Shown here: piece after piece, positions 9,478 to 20,643 of the stretch
Numbering within the stretch: the stretch's first letter is position 1
Layout of the letters: each line of letters begins with the position of its first letter
Assembly: GCA_030323885.1 (NCBI GenBank)
Contig: CM059193.1
Location: 55,394,749-55,458,748, forward strand
From: Branchipolynoe longqiensis
Taxonomy: Eukaryota; Annelida; Polychaeta; Phyllodocida; Polynoidae
Direction of reading: 5' to 3'
DNA: 64,000 bases
The notes under the pieces: generated by a model
Databases searched by the model: none
Told to the model about the DNA's origin: nothing
What the model saw: the letters and a program-made list of their open reading frames with translations, nothing else
Program-made: the position numbers and the translations under genes

Positions 9478-10598
9478 AGTGGAAGAGTCCACCATCCGGA
9501 CTGTTTTGCTACTGTGTCCCTTGGAACAATCCACCATCGGGACTGTTGCGCTATTGTGTCCCTTGGAACAGTCCACCATTGGGACTATTTTGCTACTACG
9601 TCCCTGGAACAGTCCACCATCAGGACTGTTCCGCTACTGTGTCCCTTGGAACAGTCCACCATCGGGACTGTTCCGCTACTGTGTCCCTTGGAACAGTCGA
9701 CCATCAGGACTGTTCCGCTACTGTGTCCCTTGGAACAGTCGACCATCAGGACTGTTCCGCTACGGTGTCCCTTGGAACAGTCCACCATCGGGACAGTTCC
9801 GCTACTGTGTCCCTTGGAACGGTCCACCATCGGGACTGTTCCACTACTGTTTCCCTTGGAACAGTCCACCATCAGGACTGTTCCGCTACTGTGTCCCTTG
9901 GAACAGTCCACCATCGAGACTGTTCCGCTACTGTGTCCCTTGGAACAGTCGACCATCAGGACTGTTCCGCTACTGTGTCCCTTGGAACAGTCCACCATCG
10001 GGACAGTTCCGCTACTGTGTCCCTTGGAACAGTCCACCATCGGGACAGTTCCGCTACTGTGTCCCTTGGAACGGTCCACCATCAGGACTGTTCCGCTACT
10101 GTGTCCCTTGGAACAGTCCACCATCGGGACAGTTCCGCTACTGTGTCCCTTGGAACGGTCCACCATCGGGACTGTTCCGCTACTGTTTCCCTTGGAACAG
10201 TCCACCATCAGGACTGTTCCGCTACTGTGTCCCTTGGAACAGTCCACCATCGGGACTGTTCCGCTACTGTGTCCTTTGGAACAGTCCACCATCAGGACTG
10301 TTCCGCTACTGTGTCCCTTGGAACAGTCCACTATCGGGACTGTTTCACTACTGTGTCCCTCTGAACAGTCCACCATCAGGACTGTTTCTCTACTGTGTCC
10401 CTTTGAACAGTCCACCATCGGGACTGTTTCGCTACTGTGTGCCTTGGAACAGTCCACCATCAGGACTGTTCCGCTACTGTGTCCCTTGGAACAGTCCACC
10501 ATCGGGACTGTTTTGCTAATGTGTCCCTTGTGACAGTCCACCATCGGGAGTCTTTCGCTACTGTGTCCCTTGGAACAGTCCACTATCGGGACTGTCCC
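9478..10598. repeat. 42-bp hairpin satellite, ~26 copies
   Basis: The unit is about 42 bp and contains ggaacagtcc, a 7-nt loop accatcr and ggactgttcc, a perfect 10-bp inverted repeat, followed by the spacer gctactgtgtccctt. Units differ mainly at catcAgg versus catcGgg. Because 42 is a multiple of 3, four reading frames stay open for 300 or more codons. I treat these frames as by-products of the array. Confidence 0.95.
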
Positions 10599-10630
10599 AA
10601 CAACCTCCTTACTCGCCTTACCGTGTGGTA

Positions 10631-10965
10631 CTGGACGCGATGGCCGAATCTGTAGAGCGTAGGCCTTCCTTGTGGGAAATCTGGAGTTCAATTCCCAGTC
10701 GAGTCAAACCAATGACTTAAAAAATTGATACTTGTCGCTTCCTAGCCTGGCGCTCGGCATTAATAATAGGATGGGGAAAGGACTGGTTAGCTCAGAGTCA
10801 GGATAATATGACTGAGTGGGATATCAGATCATGGTGCTGGTGGCATGATTTCCCAGTGGGGCAGCACTATAAAGTCGCCATGAGTGAGTTCTGTCACAAG
10901 AGGGTACCCATCCTGATATGACCTTAGATGTTGCCAGGATGTAAAACTCCAACAACCAACCATCC
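10631..10965 (+). mobile_element. SINE-1a full-length copy
   Basis: Head (ggacgcgatggccgaatctg, gttcaattccc), body and tail (aactccaacaaccaaccatc) are all present. It is a good reference for the family. Confidence 0.9.
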
Positions 10966-11207
10966 TTACTGTGACTGTGAGGTAATAGAGTGGGATACAG
11001 GGGGTGGGTTAATTCTCTCAGTGGGGTGCAGAGCCCACCACACGCCTAGCACACGTGAAGATCGATATCGGAGCCTGCAGAAGGGTCAATAACTGGGACA
11101 ATCGGCAACAGCGCATGCGCTTGCTTTTTTTCTTTTGTGTTGTCATTGTTTTATGTCCTAGCGGCAAGTAACTGTACTGGTATCTACCTGAATTGGAAAT
11201 CCTAAAC

Positions 11208-11516
11208 CGTTCTCTGTGGCTGAGTGGTTAGAGTGTCTGACTTTTTTCTAGGTCAGACTCCTAATCTGAGGGTTGGCGGTTTGATTCCCCATGCCCCCAG
11301 CTCTGCCAATTTGGATTTCCACCACTGTGTATAACTTACAGCGTCATCAAAGGCCGGTTGCTCTCATACCATCTCTATGTGGTGTGGGAGGTTAAAAATC
11401 CCTTGGGTCGGTAAAAGTGTAGGCTCGGGCTTTCTATCGACCAGCAGTGGAATGAGGAAGACCAGTCGTCTGTGACTGAACTTTCCCCTGCTTAAACAAC
11501 TAATGGACCAAAAAAC
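11208..11516 (+). mobile_element. SINE-2a full copy
   Basis: Head ctctgtggctgagtggttag, body ttggatttccaccactgtgt, and 2a tail (cagtggaatgaggaagacca, aactaatggaccaaaaaa). Confidence 0.9.
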
Positions 11517-11684
11517 ATTTAAAAACCTTTTATGTAAATGTAAAATGATTTAATATACCTAATACTCATTACTTACTGCATTGTGTCCAATTTAATTTCA
11601 GAATCTACTTCGCATTTCAAGACACTATATAAACCGTGTTAAATTCTTTTCTAAAGAATGGTGTAAATACCAAGATACCTGCAA

Positions 11685-11720
11685 CTGGCTGGAAGACCAG
11701 TGCTATGGCACTGACAAAAG
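11685..11720 (-). repeat. Short conserved core with palindrome
   Basis: On the minus strand this reads gtcagtgccatagcactggt followed by cttccagcca. It is almost identical to 36243-36279 and similar to about 15630-15662, while the flanks do not match. The centre agtgccatagcact is near-palindromic. Origin unknown. Confidence 0.5.
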
Positions 11721-11751
11721 ATTTACATGAATAAAATTAATTTACCAAAAT

Positions 11752-12005
11752 AAAAACATCTAAGGTCATATCAGGACGGGTACCGACTTGTGACAGTGCG
11801 CACTGATGGTGACTTAATAGTGCTACCCCACTGGGAGACCAGGTTGCCATCACCATGACCTGATATTCCACTCAGTCACATTATCCTGATACTGTGCAAA
11901 CCAGTCCTTTTCCTGTCCTATTAATGTTGAGCACCAGAGAGGTAGCGACAAGTATCAATTTTATAAGTCATTGATTTGACTCGGCTGGGATTCGAAGTCC
12001 CTGAG
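11752..12005 (-). mobile_element. SINE-1 copy, ends trimmed
   Basis: The minus-strand body from aaacatctaaggtcatatca to the head T-loop region (gactcggctgggattcgaag). The outer head is missing. Confidence 0.75.
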
Positions 12006-12142
12006 CTTGTTGTTTGGTCTTTGATATATATGGCGACCCACAAAAAAGACCACCCTCAAAAGTTTCAATAAAATCTTAAACAATGAGGATATGACCTTTA
12101 TTTTTTCCAGGTTTACAAGGAGATTTAATTGATGGAGGCTAA

Positions 12143-12841
12143 TGGTGCTGTGACATTACACCGCATCGCGCAAATGTACACTAACGTAAGTAATTTTTGG
12201 CCTCTGCATCGGGATACATCATAATGCGTTACGCGTTCGATATGCATACATCGATATACATCGATGTATGTCGATGTACGTCGATATATGGCGTCATTCG
12301 TTAAGGGTCGCAAAAGTTTAGTCCATGCACAAAACTTTTGATGTTCAACAACGTTCCACAAAGTGTGGATTTTACATCAGCCGTACATTATGTATACGTT
12401 AGGCATATGTTAGACGTATGTTAGACAAACATTGTTCACTACATTGAACTACGTTGAACTACATTAAAGGCAGTGAAAATGTACAGTCCGCATACTGACA
12501 ATGTATGGATAACGTACATCTAATGTACGTCAACGGATGTTTTGTGTTTTTCCACCATGTCTTGACGTAATTAATATATGAGGCGTAGTTCTGGCGATCG
12601 AATAACATATATAACATTCACCAGCATTCTGCGAATGTACTGTGAGCATAATTTGAGCGTTTTTCACCGGGAGGCATGTTAGCCATATGTCGGTCATACG
12701 TTGGCCTTATGCTATGTATACGGTATGTATACGTCCAACTTTGACCCCCGAGCTGAAAGGTTTGACACATCTCGATGTAAAAAAAGTGATTTCACATGTT
12801 GGCCACGCGCTTGCGAGATGCATTGTAATGTGACAGGGCCA
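12143..12841. mobile_element. MITE-2 copy, 699 bp
   Basis: Left end tggtgctgtgacattaca; right end, reverse-complemented, tggccctgtcacattaca. Flanked by TAA (12140-12142) and TTA (12842-12844). The interior is full of acgtacgtcgatgta-like and ttgaactacgttgaac short repeats. No transposase frame is present. Confidence 0.7.
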
Positions 12842-13099
12842 TTAGACTAGTGCTCTTCTGAAAATGCCTTGGACAGTTCGAAAAAAAAAGTGTTCATGGT
12901 TACTTACTTCGAGACCAAATCTTTCAAAGCAGTATAAGCTCATTTTCGCGAACAGCTTCAATGTCATTATCCAGATAAAATACTCATTTTAAGAAATCCC
13001 GGGATCACGGACGGTTTTAAGTTATGTGTATAAAGCCTCTGTCAACCTATGCCGTATTGCGTCAGCATATGCCGATATATGTGATTTTGCGCCAACACG

Positions 13100-13262
13100 T
13101 TGGTGCACGTTGGTGTACGCTGGTGTACGCTGGTGTACGCTGGTGTATGCTGGTGTACGCTGGTGTACGCTGGTGTACGCCGATGTACGCCAATGTACGC
13201 CAATGTACGCCGGTGTACGCCGATGTACGCCAGTGTACGCCGGTGTACGCCGGTGTACGCTG
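13100..13262. repeat. 10-bp array TGGTGTACGC / CAATGTACGC
   Basis: Sixteen or so 10-mers. Units drift from tggtgtacgc in the left half to cgatgtacgc, caatgtacgc and cagtgtacgc in the right half. It sits between two MITE-2 elements whose interiors use similar words. Confidence 0.85.
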
Positions 13263-13315
13263 ATGTTTGACATCCAATAGGCAATGATAAAAGTCAATGT
13301 GCCCTAAAGACGTTA

Positions 13316-13812
13316 TGGTGCTGTGACATTACAACGCTTCTCGCCGGCGCACCGCCAACGCGCAAAATCACATTTTAACGTCGAGACATGTCAAACTTTT
13401 CGGCGTCAGCGGAATGTATTGGTAGTGGGTGGCCGACGTTGTGGTAATGTATATCGTCGCGAGAGAAAAAAAACAAAAAAAGTTTGGCGCAACGTGTGGG
13501 AATGAGCCTCACGGGCGCGTGGCGTGTGCCTAGCATTCACATAACGTTATTCCAGCGCATCTAACGTATCTCGGCGTGCCCCTAACGTCGCCATAATGTT
13601 GCTACCCGCGCATTGTCGCACGTTGAAAGTTTTGTGCAAGCACAAAACTTCGCCGACCCCGTGAGGCGCGCCACCGACCATCGCCGTAGATCAACGAATA
13701 CCAACGCGCGCCTGATGCGCGCGTAATGCTTCCTGACGTTTCCCGACGTAGCGCCAACAAATTACATACGTCGATGTGCGTTGGCAAGAAGCGTTGTAAT
13801 GTGACAGCACCC
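13316..13812. mobile_element. MITE-2 copy, 497 bp, TTA duplications
   Basis: Ends tggtgctgtgacattaca and (reverse complement) gggtgctgtcacattaca, continuing as acgcttct on both sides. TTA lies at 13313-13315 and 13813-13815. The interior is CpG-rich with cgtcgcgag-type words. Confidence 0.8.
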
Positions 13813-13856
13813 TTAAATAAAACAAACTTTTTGTATTTCATGTAGTGTCTTTGAAA

Positions 13857-14030
13857 CTAAGTTAAAGTTGCATAGTCCGATGAAAATAATTAGTGCCTTT
13901 TTGCAATGAAACACTGACCTAGATTTAATCCTTCAGATGCAACTTAGATACAAGCGCATCTATTACGCATTTATTAAACATTTGCTATGCATTTGGCGCA
14001 GCAATTAAATTGAGCATATCAAGTGCGTTA
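13857..14030 (+). mobile_element. MITE-1 5' fragment
   Basis: Begins gttaaagttgcatagtccga and loses similarity after gcatttattaaacatttgct. Confidence 0.65.
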
Positions 14031-14167
14031 AGTGAAATGAAAAGTGCTCGGTTGTCAATCGATAATTGAGCTGATAATTGAGCAACATAGACACAGCACA
14101 CATTTATATAATTAAGATTTATTTTTGTATTTATGATCTTCTTATTACAGTTTCAGTGTTCTTTATA

Positions 14168-14708
14168 TGAAGAGTTCAGGCGCAAAACCACTCTCTGTGG
14201 CGGAATGGTTAGAGTGTCTGACTTTTTTCTAGGTCAGACTCCTAATCTGAAGGTCGGTGGTTCGATTCCCCATGCCTCCCACCTCTGCTAATTTGGATTT
14301 CCACCGCTGTGGTTAACTTACAGCGTCATCAAAGGCCAGTTGCTCTCATACTATGTCTATGTGGTGAGGGAGGTTAAAAATCCCTTGGGTCGGTAAAAGT
14401 GTAGGCTCGGGCTTTCTATCGACAAACTGTCTAATGGCGAAAACAAGTCTATTGAGACTTATCCATAATAGGCAGTATAAATCTTCAACAACAACAACAA
14501 AATACCAATCCACAAATGGAGAATAAACATTGGAATCAAACCTTCAAACATTTTCCTTGTTATTCCTTCTTTTTTGTTCATTGCTCCATAACCACGTGAT
14601 CATATGAAAAGTGGAATTAGTGAGAATTATAATTATTTTCTGGTAAAAATCTGTTATTTAAACTACGTTTTTGGATTAGTGTTTACATGGTTTTGCATCT
14701 GAACTAGA
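14168..14708. mobile_element. MITE-3 copy carrying SINE-2b
   Basis: Left terminus tgaagagttcaggcgcaaaa; right terminus (reverse complement) agttcagatgcaaaaccatg. Interior words ggagaataaacattggaatc and tctggtaaaaatctgttatt match the 9051-9278 copy once the SINE is removed. Confidence 0.7.
14190..14500 (+). mobile_element. SINE-2b copy with (CAA)n tail
   Basis: Complete SINE-2 head and body with the 2b tail ending aaatcttcaacaacaacaac. It is inserted in MITE-3. Confidence 0.9.
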
Positions 14709-14957
14709 TAAACTTAACCCTGGCTTATGATTATCGTATAGTCTGTAGGGCGGGTGGGGTGGAAAATGTTGTCTTATTGTTGAGTGTCGTCCTTGTCATG
14801 GTCATGTTGAAGTGAATGATGTGCGGCTGCGCAGCGGCTACATAGTGTTGCAACTATATGGCACTAGATGGCGTAAAAGAAGTTAGTTCCTGAATAAAAC
14901 ATAGGTGGCTGGGTGAAGCATCTATAGTTACTCAGGCGGCTTGTGTAAGAATGAAAA
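14709..14957. other. No recognised gene; one CTCF-like motif
   Basis: Unique-looking sequence. The string gcactagatggcgtaaaa near 14861 fits the CTCF core pattern. No repeat family is recognised. Confidence 0.3.
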
Positions 14958-15068
14958 CCGGGACAAGTATCAATTTTATAAGTCATTAGATTGACTCTAT
15001 GGGGAATCGAACTCCCGACGTTCTGCAGGGAAGGCCTGCGCTCTATCGATTCAGCCACCGGGTGCGGT
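14958..15068 (-). mobile_element. SINE-1a head fragment
   Basis: Minus-strand head only: gggaatcgaactcccgac, then ctatcgattcagccaccggg. Confidence 0.75.
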
Positions 15069-15312
15069 GATGGCACTTGCTTGGTGGTTTGCCAATGTGT
15101 GTATTTATTTATTGAGAAAATGGAGTTATTTGTCCACAATGACGGAGTCAGCGCGCGTGTTCAAGAAGGAAAATGCTGAATCAGGGAGCGTTGAACACGG
15201 CATATGGACAACAAAGTTGCATGCCAGGTAACTAACTCCAGTCCTCGTCTGGCCAACCACAAGTTGACATACCACCTATAACAACCACAATTTTGGTAAA
15301 TGCATTTTATGT

Positions 15313-15617
15313 TGGTGTTTTCTGTGGTGGAGTCGTTAGAGTGTCTGACTTTTTTCTAGGTGGGACTCCTAATCCAAAGGTCGGTGGTTTGATTCTCCAT
15401 GCTCCCACCTCTGCAAATTTGGATTTCCACCGCTGTGTATTACTTACAGCATAATCAAAGACCAGTTGCTCTCATACCATGTCTATGTGGTGTGGAATGT
15501 TAAAAATCTGTTGGGTCGTAAAAGTGTAGGCTCAAGGTTTCTATTGACAAACTGTCTAATGGTGAAAACAAGTCTATTCAGACTTATCCATGATAGGTAG
15601 TATAAATCTTCAAGAAA
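15313..15617 (+). mobile_element. SINE-2b copy
   Basis: Head ttctgtggtggagtcgttag, body, and 2b tail (gataggtagtataaatcttc). Confidence 0.85.
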
Positions 15618-15718
15618 AGTCATCTGTAAATTCTCAGTGCCATAGCACTGGTCTTCAGGGTTTAAGTAGTACATTTATTTACACAAAGTTTTAACATGGT
15701 ATTTTTAGTATAATTAAA

Positions 15719-16131
15719 ATCATCATCATCATGCTGTCAGTCGCGATGCGACAAAAACTGCTTTCATTACTTGACTGCCGCTCTCCATTTAGCTCTCTGC
15801 TGTGAGAGTTGCGTCCATGAGTCAGTCTTAATGTCTCTCAGCTTCAGGTTTCTCTTGATGGTATCCTTGAACCGGAGACGAGGGCGCCCTCTCTTTCTGT
15901 AACCAGAAGACAGTTGAGAATAGAGGATCTGCTTTGGTAGCCTGTCTGATGACATCCTCATGAGGTGTCCAGTCCACCGGAGATTCTTTTTGATCAGAAG
16001 ATCTTCCATAGAGGGCAGCCCCGTCCGTTCGAGTATTTCCTTATTTGTCACTTTGTCCTTCCAGGTTAGCCTCATGATTGAACACAGATGTCACATCATG
16101 AAGGCATGCAGCTTCTTCACCTGCCATCTGT
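15719..16131 (-). mobile_element. LINE-a 3' end with RT-protein C-terminus
   Basis: On the minus strand the frame 16075-15767 encodes the C-terminal tail typical of some non-LTR retrotransposon polymerases, with LRWTGHLMRM, RKRGRPRLRF and a final RAKWRAA. Upstream similarity continues to about 16131 after one in-frame TGA. The sequence ends in a (ATG)n/(GAT)n 3' tail at 15719-15731, seen as catcatcatcat on plus. Endonuclease and RT catalytic parts are absent, so this is a dead 5'-truncated insertion. Three more 3' ends of the same family occur at 20535, 27247 and 28371. Confidence 0.85.
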
Positions 16132-16455
16132 ACACTGTCCAGGCCTTGGATAATTAAAATACATGTGAGATAATAAGTAAAAGGGTGTGAGGCACTGCAT
16201 TTCATTTTTAGATTCGTTAACAACGTTTCCTTCTCCCCTTTTGCCTTTCTATTGCTCTTCCTTGTTAAGGTCTTTGTCACAGTTCAATATGACTACAGGA
16301 CTGCCAACCATTACGATTTCTGCAGAATCATGACAATGTTCTGTCTCTCTATAGAAACACGGATCTGCTCGGCCGCTGTGAGCACCCCATGAGACTACAA
16401 AACTCTCCCCTTCATATCACCTGTGATGCAATGAGCCTAATCAAACCAACTCATG
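16132..16455. other. No recognised feature
   Basis: AT-rich unique-looking sequence between LINE-a and LTR-2. No repeat or coding signal. Confidence 0.35.
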
Positions 16456-17413
16456 AATCAGTACTGAAAAGATGAAGGAAAACTAGTCACACAAATGAAC
16501 AGTGAATAAGTTGTGCTTTATTGAGCAGCAACTCTTGTCCATTCCCCTACATGTGACCTAGCACCCTCACTCCTCATCTTCTGTCCACACTAGTTCTCAT
16601 TACCACTTAGCCTGTATACTGAAAGCAGTGTCCACAGCCCATGGGACAGGAGTCCTATGGCTATGGATACACTCAATTGGAATAGGTGAATTTAGGTAGC
16701 ATCAGACAGAGTGTCTGGGGTTCCTGCTCAAAAGTATGTCTGCTTCACTCAAGACCCAGGACTAGAGTGCTGGTCTCCAGGATGACTGGAGCATCGATCC
16801 TTCATTTACATAATTCTGTGCATCTCCTGTATTTAGTGTGGTCAGGTGGTCAAGGCAGTGCAGGTGACTGAGCAGTCCCACAGTCAGCCAATCAGGTGGC
16901 CCCACAGCTGGGGTGGGAGCCAACCCCCCAGTGGAGGTGGCTACCACTCTACTCAGCTGCAGGTGCCGCCCTGAGTGTATATGCAAATGAGGCTGAAGTT
17001 GGGCCTCCCTTATGGTCACAGGGGTGAACCAACAGTTGGATACAGTTACATTCATATATATACATCCATATATATAGACCAAGAACGTCCCTTCCTTGGT
17101 GATGGTACATGTTTCCACCCCTTGGCAGTTTTCCCTTAGAACACTGCCCATCCTTCCACTGCAGTGCCACATGCTAGGACTCACCAGAGGACTTTTCCAT
17201 CACCTTGAACTGTTTCTTATATAACACAGCTCCTCCCCAATCCTGGGCAGCATGCAGGACATATATTTCCATACTCTATATCATGTTATACTGTGAGTAT
17301 GGCATCCTTGCTTTTTACCTTCCATAACATTGTCCCCACCCGTCATTCAACAATGATGATGATCCCTGCCACTATATAATTCTAAACCGAAAATCCGTAT
17401 ATTTTTACATCTC
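16456..17413 (-). mobile_element. LTR-2 solo-LTR-like copy
   Basis: On the minus strand it begins tgtaaaaatatacggatttt. It runs through cagacactctgtctgatgct to a polyadenylation-like caataaagcacaac near 16500. The order matches 46907-47985, and the 5' half matches 62779-63325. TG start, TATA-like cttatataac and late AATAAA fit an LTR. The 3' limit is approximate and no target duplication was found. Confidence 0.6.
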
Positions 17414-17787
17414 GTTATGCCATTATGCCTGTAATCTGAAATATTACAATAAATCGTCAATTTTATTATTAAATTATTATTATATACCTGAAATACAATT
17501 TATTTGGAAAGTATAACCTTGAAACTTTCATGTTGTACATAATAACATACTTGAACAAATGTTTACTAGCTTTAAGTGTTTTTTTTAAAAAGTTTGGGAA
17601 CACAATATGTAATTATATCACATTCCTATTATGTTTGAGTATTATTAAACACGGAAAACTATTGAAATATATATATATGGGTGATAGACTGCGATTCACA
17701 TGAAAATCATTACTCCTTCCCATCTTCAAATTTTGACCAGATACATTTTTATACAATACTGTTATGTACGACTTATCTAAGAAACCC
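17414..17787. other. AT-rich, no recognised feature
   Basis: Long AT-rich stretch (ttattattaaattattatta and similar). Nothing supportable. Confidence 0.4.
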
Positions 17788-17845
17788 CGTCCTGATATGA
17801 CCTTAGATGTTGCTAGGACGTAAAACAACAAGAAACAAACATCTA
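17788..17845 (+). mobile_element. SINE-1 3' tail fragment
   Basis: gtcctgatatgaccttagat, then gctaggacgtaaaaca with an acaagaaacaaac end. Confidence 0.7.
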
Positions 17846-17956
17846 ACAAACAAAAGTATCTAGGTGTCGGCTTTAGAAAGTTTGAGTAAATAAATTGAAA
17901 TTGCGATGCGATTGGCTTGGCTTTTGATGTTATGTAGTATGTATGTGAAGAATGGG

Positions 17957-18014
17957 TGTTGTTGTTTTAGGTCCTAACAATATCTAAGGTAATATCTGGA
18001 CGGGGTAAAGACTA
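17957..18014 (-). mobile_element. SINE-1 3' tail fragment
   Basis: ttgttgttttaggtcctaac and atctaaggtaatatctgg are the reverse complement of the SINE-1 tail. Confidence 0.65.
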
Positions 18015-18127
18015 TGACGATTGGAGAGAATGAACAGATAGGGGAAAGGATAGGGAAAAAAGATATGGAAAAGGGAGCATGACACGCTGTATAGTGCATT
18101 TTAGATTGTTGCTCGGGAGTTAGTCAC

Positions 18128-18508
18128 CAATTTTTTTTCTTTTCTTTTTTCTTTTGGTCCATTAGTTGTTTAAGACCAATGTTAGTGAAAAGTTTCTTTT
18201 ATTTAACGACGCCTCTAGAGCACATTGATTTTGATCATCAGCTATTGGACGTCAAACATACAGTCATTCTGACATATTTCTTTTAGAGGAAACCCGCTAC
18301 CGCCACATAGGGTACTCTTTCAGATAAGCAGCAAGGGGTCTTTTATATGCACTTTCCCACTGACAGAACAGCACATACCAGAGCCTTTGATGAACCAGTT
18401 GTACACCACTGGTTGGAACGGAAAATAGCGCAAACTGGAGCAGGATCGCTCGGATGACCCAAACCTACACAGGTGGACACTCTACCGCCTGAGCTACGTC
18501 CCACTCAT
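18128..18508 (-). mobile_element. SINE-4 (mollusc-like) beside a SINE-2a tail
   Basis: Bases 18128-18170 are a minus SINE-2a tail (ggtccattagttgtttaag). From 18188 the minus strand ends in gcgtcgttaaataaaag, contains tatataaaagaccccttgct, and starts with a tRNA-like head (gggacgtagctcaggcgg). I recall this layout as a SINE common in molluscan genomes (memory, not searched). It is the main lineage clue in the window. Confidence 0.75.
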
Positions 18509-18555
18509 GGTGAGTTAGTGTGCTATCTTGCAGAGGTAGGCTATCACCATGGTTG

Positions 18556-18897
18556 CTTGTTTGTTTGTCTGTTTGGCGTTTTATGTCCGAGCAACATCTA
18601 AAGTCATATCAGGATGGGCACCGACTTGTGACAGTGCACACTCATGGTGACTTTATAGCACTGCCCCACTGGGAGACCAGGCTTCCGGCATCATGACCTG
18701 ATATCCCATTCAGTCACATTATCCTGATATTCAGCTGACCAGTCATTGCCCTATCCTAGTAATGCTGAGCACCAGGCTAGGAAGCGAAACATATCAATTC
18801 TGTAAGTCATTGGTTTGACTCGATCGGGATTCAGACTCCCGAACTTCCGCACGGGAGGCTTGCACTCTACCGATTTGGCCACCGCGTCCAGTCACTG
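18556..18897 (-). mobile_element. SINE-1a full-length copy
   Basis: Tail (gtttgtttgtctgtttggcg), body and head (gatttggccaccgcgtccag) are all present on the minus strand. Confidence 0.85.
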
Positions 18898-19014
18898 TTG
18901 TTGTTAAGAGGACTTGAGTTAATTAGTTTAATAAATCACAATTGGGAGAGGTTGGTCCTTTACCCAAATAATCACACTGCCACGTCCCATGCATTGCTTC
19001 ACTCCGCGGAACCC

Positions 19015-19283
19015 TGGTCGAGTCAAACCAATGACTTAAAAATGTATACTTGTCGCTTCCTAGCCAGGCGCTCGGCATTATTACAATAAGGCAAGGACTG
19101 GTTGGCTCAGTGTCAAGATAATGCGACTGAGTGGGATATCAGCTCATGGTGCCAGTGGTCCCAGCCTCCCAGTGGGGCAGCACTATAAAGTCGCCATGAG
19201 TGCACACTGTCACAAGTCGGTACCCATCCTGATATGACCTTAAATGTTACCAGGATGTAAAACCCAAGCAACCAACCAACCTA
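19015..19283 (+). mobile_element. SINE-1 copy lacking most of its head
   Basis: Starts at ggtcgagtcaaaccaatgac and runs to the tail gcaaccaaccaacc. Confidence 0.8.
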
Positions 19284-20076
19284 GTGTGCACCCCACATGA
19301 TGCGATAATGTGAGAAGAATCACATTACAGGAGTAAGCCGAACACCCCAGCTGGATGTCGAAAGGAGAAGCTCTGACGTAATTTTGAAACCAGGACAAAA
19401 TCACGTGTCTATGCATCTCCTGACGTCACGGTGTACAGAGACAGACACATTATTTAAAAATCAAGTCATAGAGATTCAGTAGGCAGCACAGGAAAGATCC
19501 CACACTTGTACTGACCACCTGCTGATATTCTCACACATCTGTAGTTGTGCACAACATTGGATGTTCCTCTGTGTGTGTGTGGGGGGGGGGGGGGGGGGGG
19601 GCACACTGTGCACTGTCTAGGCACTGATTGATTGTCTTCGTTAATACGGGAATTCCGAGTTCCGCTGGTCACTCAGAAAGGATTGACGCTGTGACCCGGA
19701 ATGCCATCACAGCTTCAGCTTACACATTGGAAGGTCGGAGAGGTGGTGAACACACCGACACAGAGTAGTATTTTATCTAATGTAAAATATTTGTGGAGAC
19801 AATAGTATTCCACCGCAATCTGTTTTGGAAACAAATAGAAGGCAAGAATCCTACTAAGATTTCTCCTCAGGCGGGATAATATGTTTTTATACCGGTGTAA
19901 CATGTGAGATGTATTTAAAATTTAATTGGATAGCTCATTATCGATTTTGCCAACAACCTACAATTGCAGAAACCACATTTTAATCAACATTTTATTCAGC
20001 AAAATACAGAACATTAAGTGTCAAGCAACTGGCTGTATGCAGTTCTATGATGTGCATAATTTATTGGTTGTGTTCC
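19284..20076. other. Unassigned; poly-G run at 19580
   Basis: No repeat family or gene recognised. A G-homopolymer of over 20 bases starts at about 19580, preceded by tgtgtgtgtg. See 19402-19458 for clustered promoter-like motifs. Confidence 0.35.
19402..19458 (+). promoter_or_regulatory. Candidate promoter motif cluster
   Basis: An E-box CACGTG (19402-19407), a perfect CRE TGACGTCA (19421-19428) and a TATA-like ttatttaaaa (about 19450) lie within 60 bp in the usual order. No downstream coding exon is recognised, so function is inferred only from motif spacing. Confidence 0.2.
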
Positions 20077-20172
20077 CGGACGCAGGGGCCGAATCAATAG
20101 AGTTCAGGCTTCCCGTATGGGAAGTCAGGAGTTCGATTCCCAGTCGAGTCAAACCAATGACCTACAGAATTA
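20077..20172 (+). mobile_element. SINE-1a head fragment
   Basis: ggacgcaggggccgaatcaa, B-box gttcgattccc, then caaaccaatgacctacag. The rest of the element is missing. Confidence 0.75.
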
Positions 20173-20194
20173 ATAGCACTCTAATGGCAAATTT

Positions 20195-20447
20195 GTAGTG
20201 CTGTCCCACTGGGAGATCAAGCCGCCAGCACCATGACCCAATATCCCACGCAGTCACAATATCCTCACACTGAGCCAACCAGTCCTTGCCCTATCCTAAT
20301 AATGCCAAGCATCTGGCTAGGAAGCGACAAGTATAATTTTGTAAATCATGGGTTTGACTCGACTAGGATTCGAACCCATGGGTTCGAATCCACGATCTAC
20401 CAAAGCGGGATACAGACGCTCAACTCATTCGGCCATCCCGTCTGATC
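20195..20447 (-). mobile_element. SINE-1b copy lacking its tail
   Basis: Minus-strand body followed by the 1b head, read on minus as gacgggatggccgaatgagt then ggttcgaatcc. It lies head to head with the preceding fragment. Confidence 0.8.
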
Positions 20448-20534
20448 TCCACCCGCTAGTTGATAGTGTCACCGGTGAACTTTTCATCTCATATGCCTGT
20501 AGATGGCAGCACTAGATGTTTTGACGGTGGTTAA

Positions 20535-20643
20535 TTGACTCATGGACATCACTCTCTGGCAGAGAGCTAAATGGAGAGCGGCAGTCAAGTAATGAAAGCA
20601 GTCTTTGTTGCATCGCGACCGACAGCATGATGATGATGATGAA
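20535..20643 (+). mobile_element. LINE-a 3' end
   Basis: gacatcactctctggcagag, gcggcagtcaagtaatgaaa and agcatgatgatgatgatga match the 3' ends at 15719 (minus) and 28371. A CTCF-like string (ctgtagatggcagcacta) lies just upstream at about 20500. Confidence 0.8.

Noticed and set aside
9478..10598. CRISPR array
   Set aside because: Units are contiguous and nearly identical with no unique spacers, and the sequence context is animal.
9462..10691. Four overlapping ORFs of 300-368 codons on both strands
   Set aside because: All are produced by a 42-bp tandem satellite whose length is a multiple of 3. The repeated peptides have no domain character and several frames are open at once.
13024..13297. 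Overlapping Tyr/Val/Cys and Thr/Ala/Tyr repeat ORFs
   Set aside because: Products of the 10-bp TGGTGTACGC array, open in five frames at once.
14190..14275. tRNA-Ser/Leu-like gene with long variable arm
   Set aside because: Same head occurs in every SINE-2 copy followed by the shared body and tail. It is a SINE promoter region.
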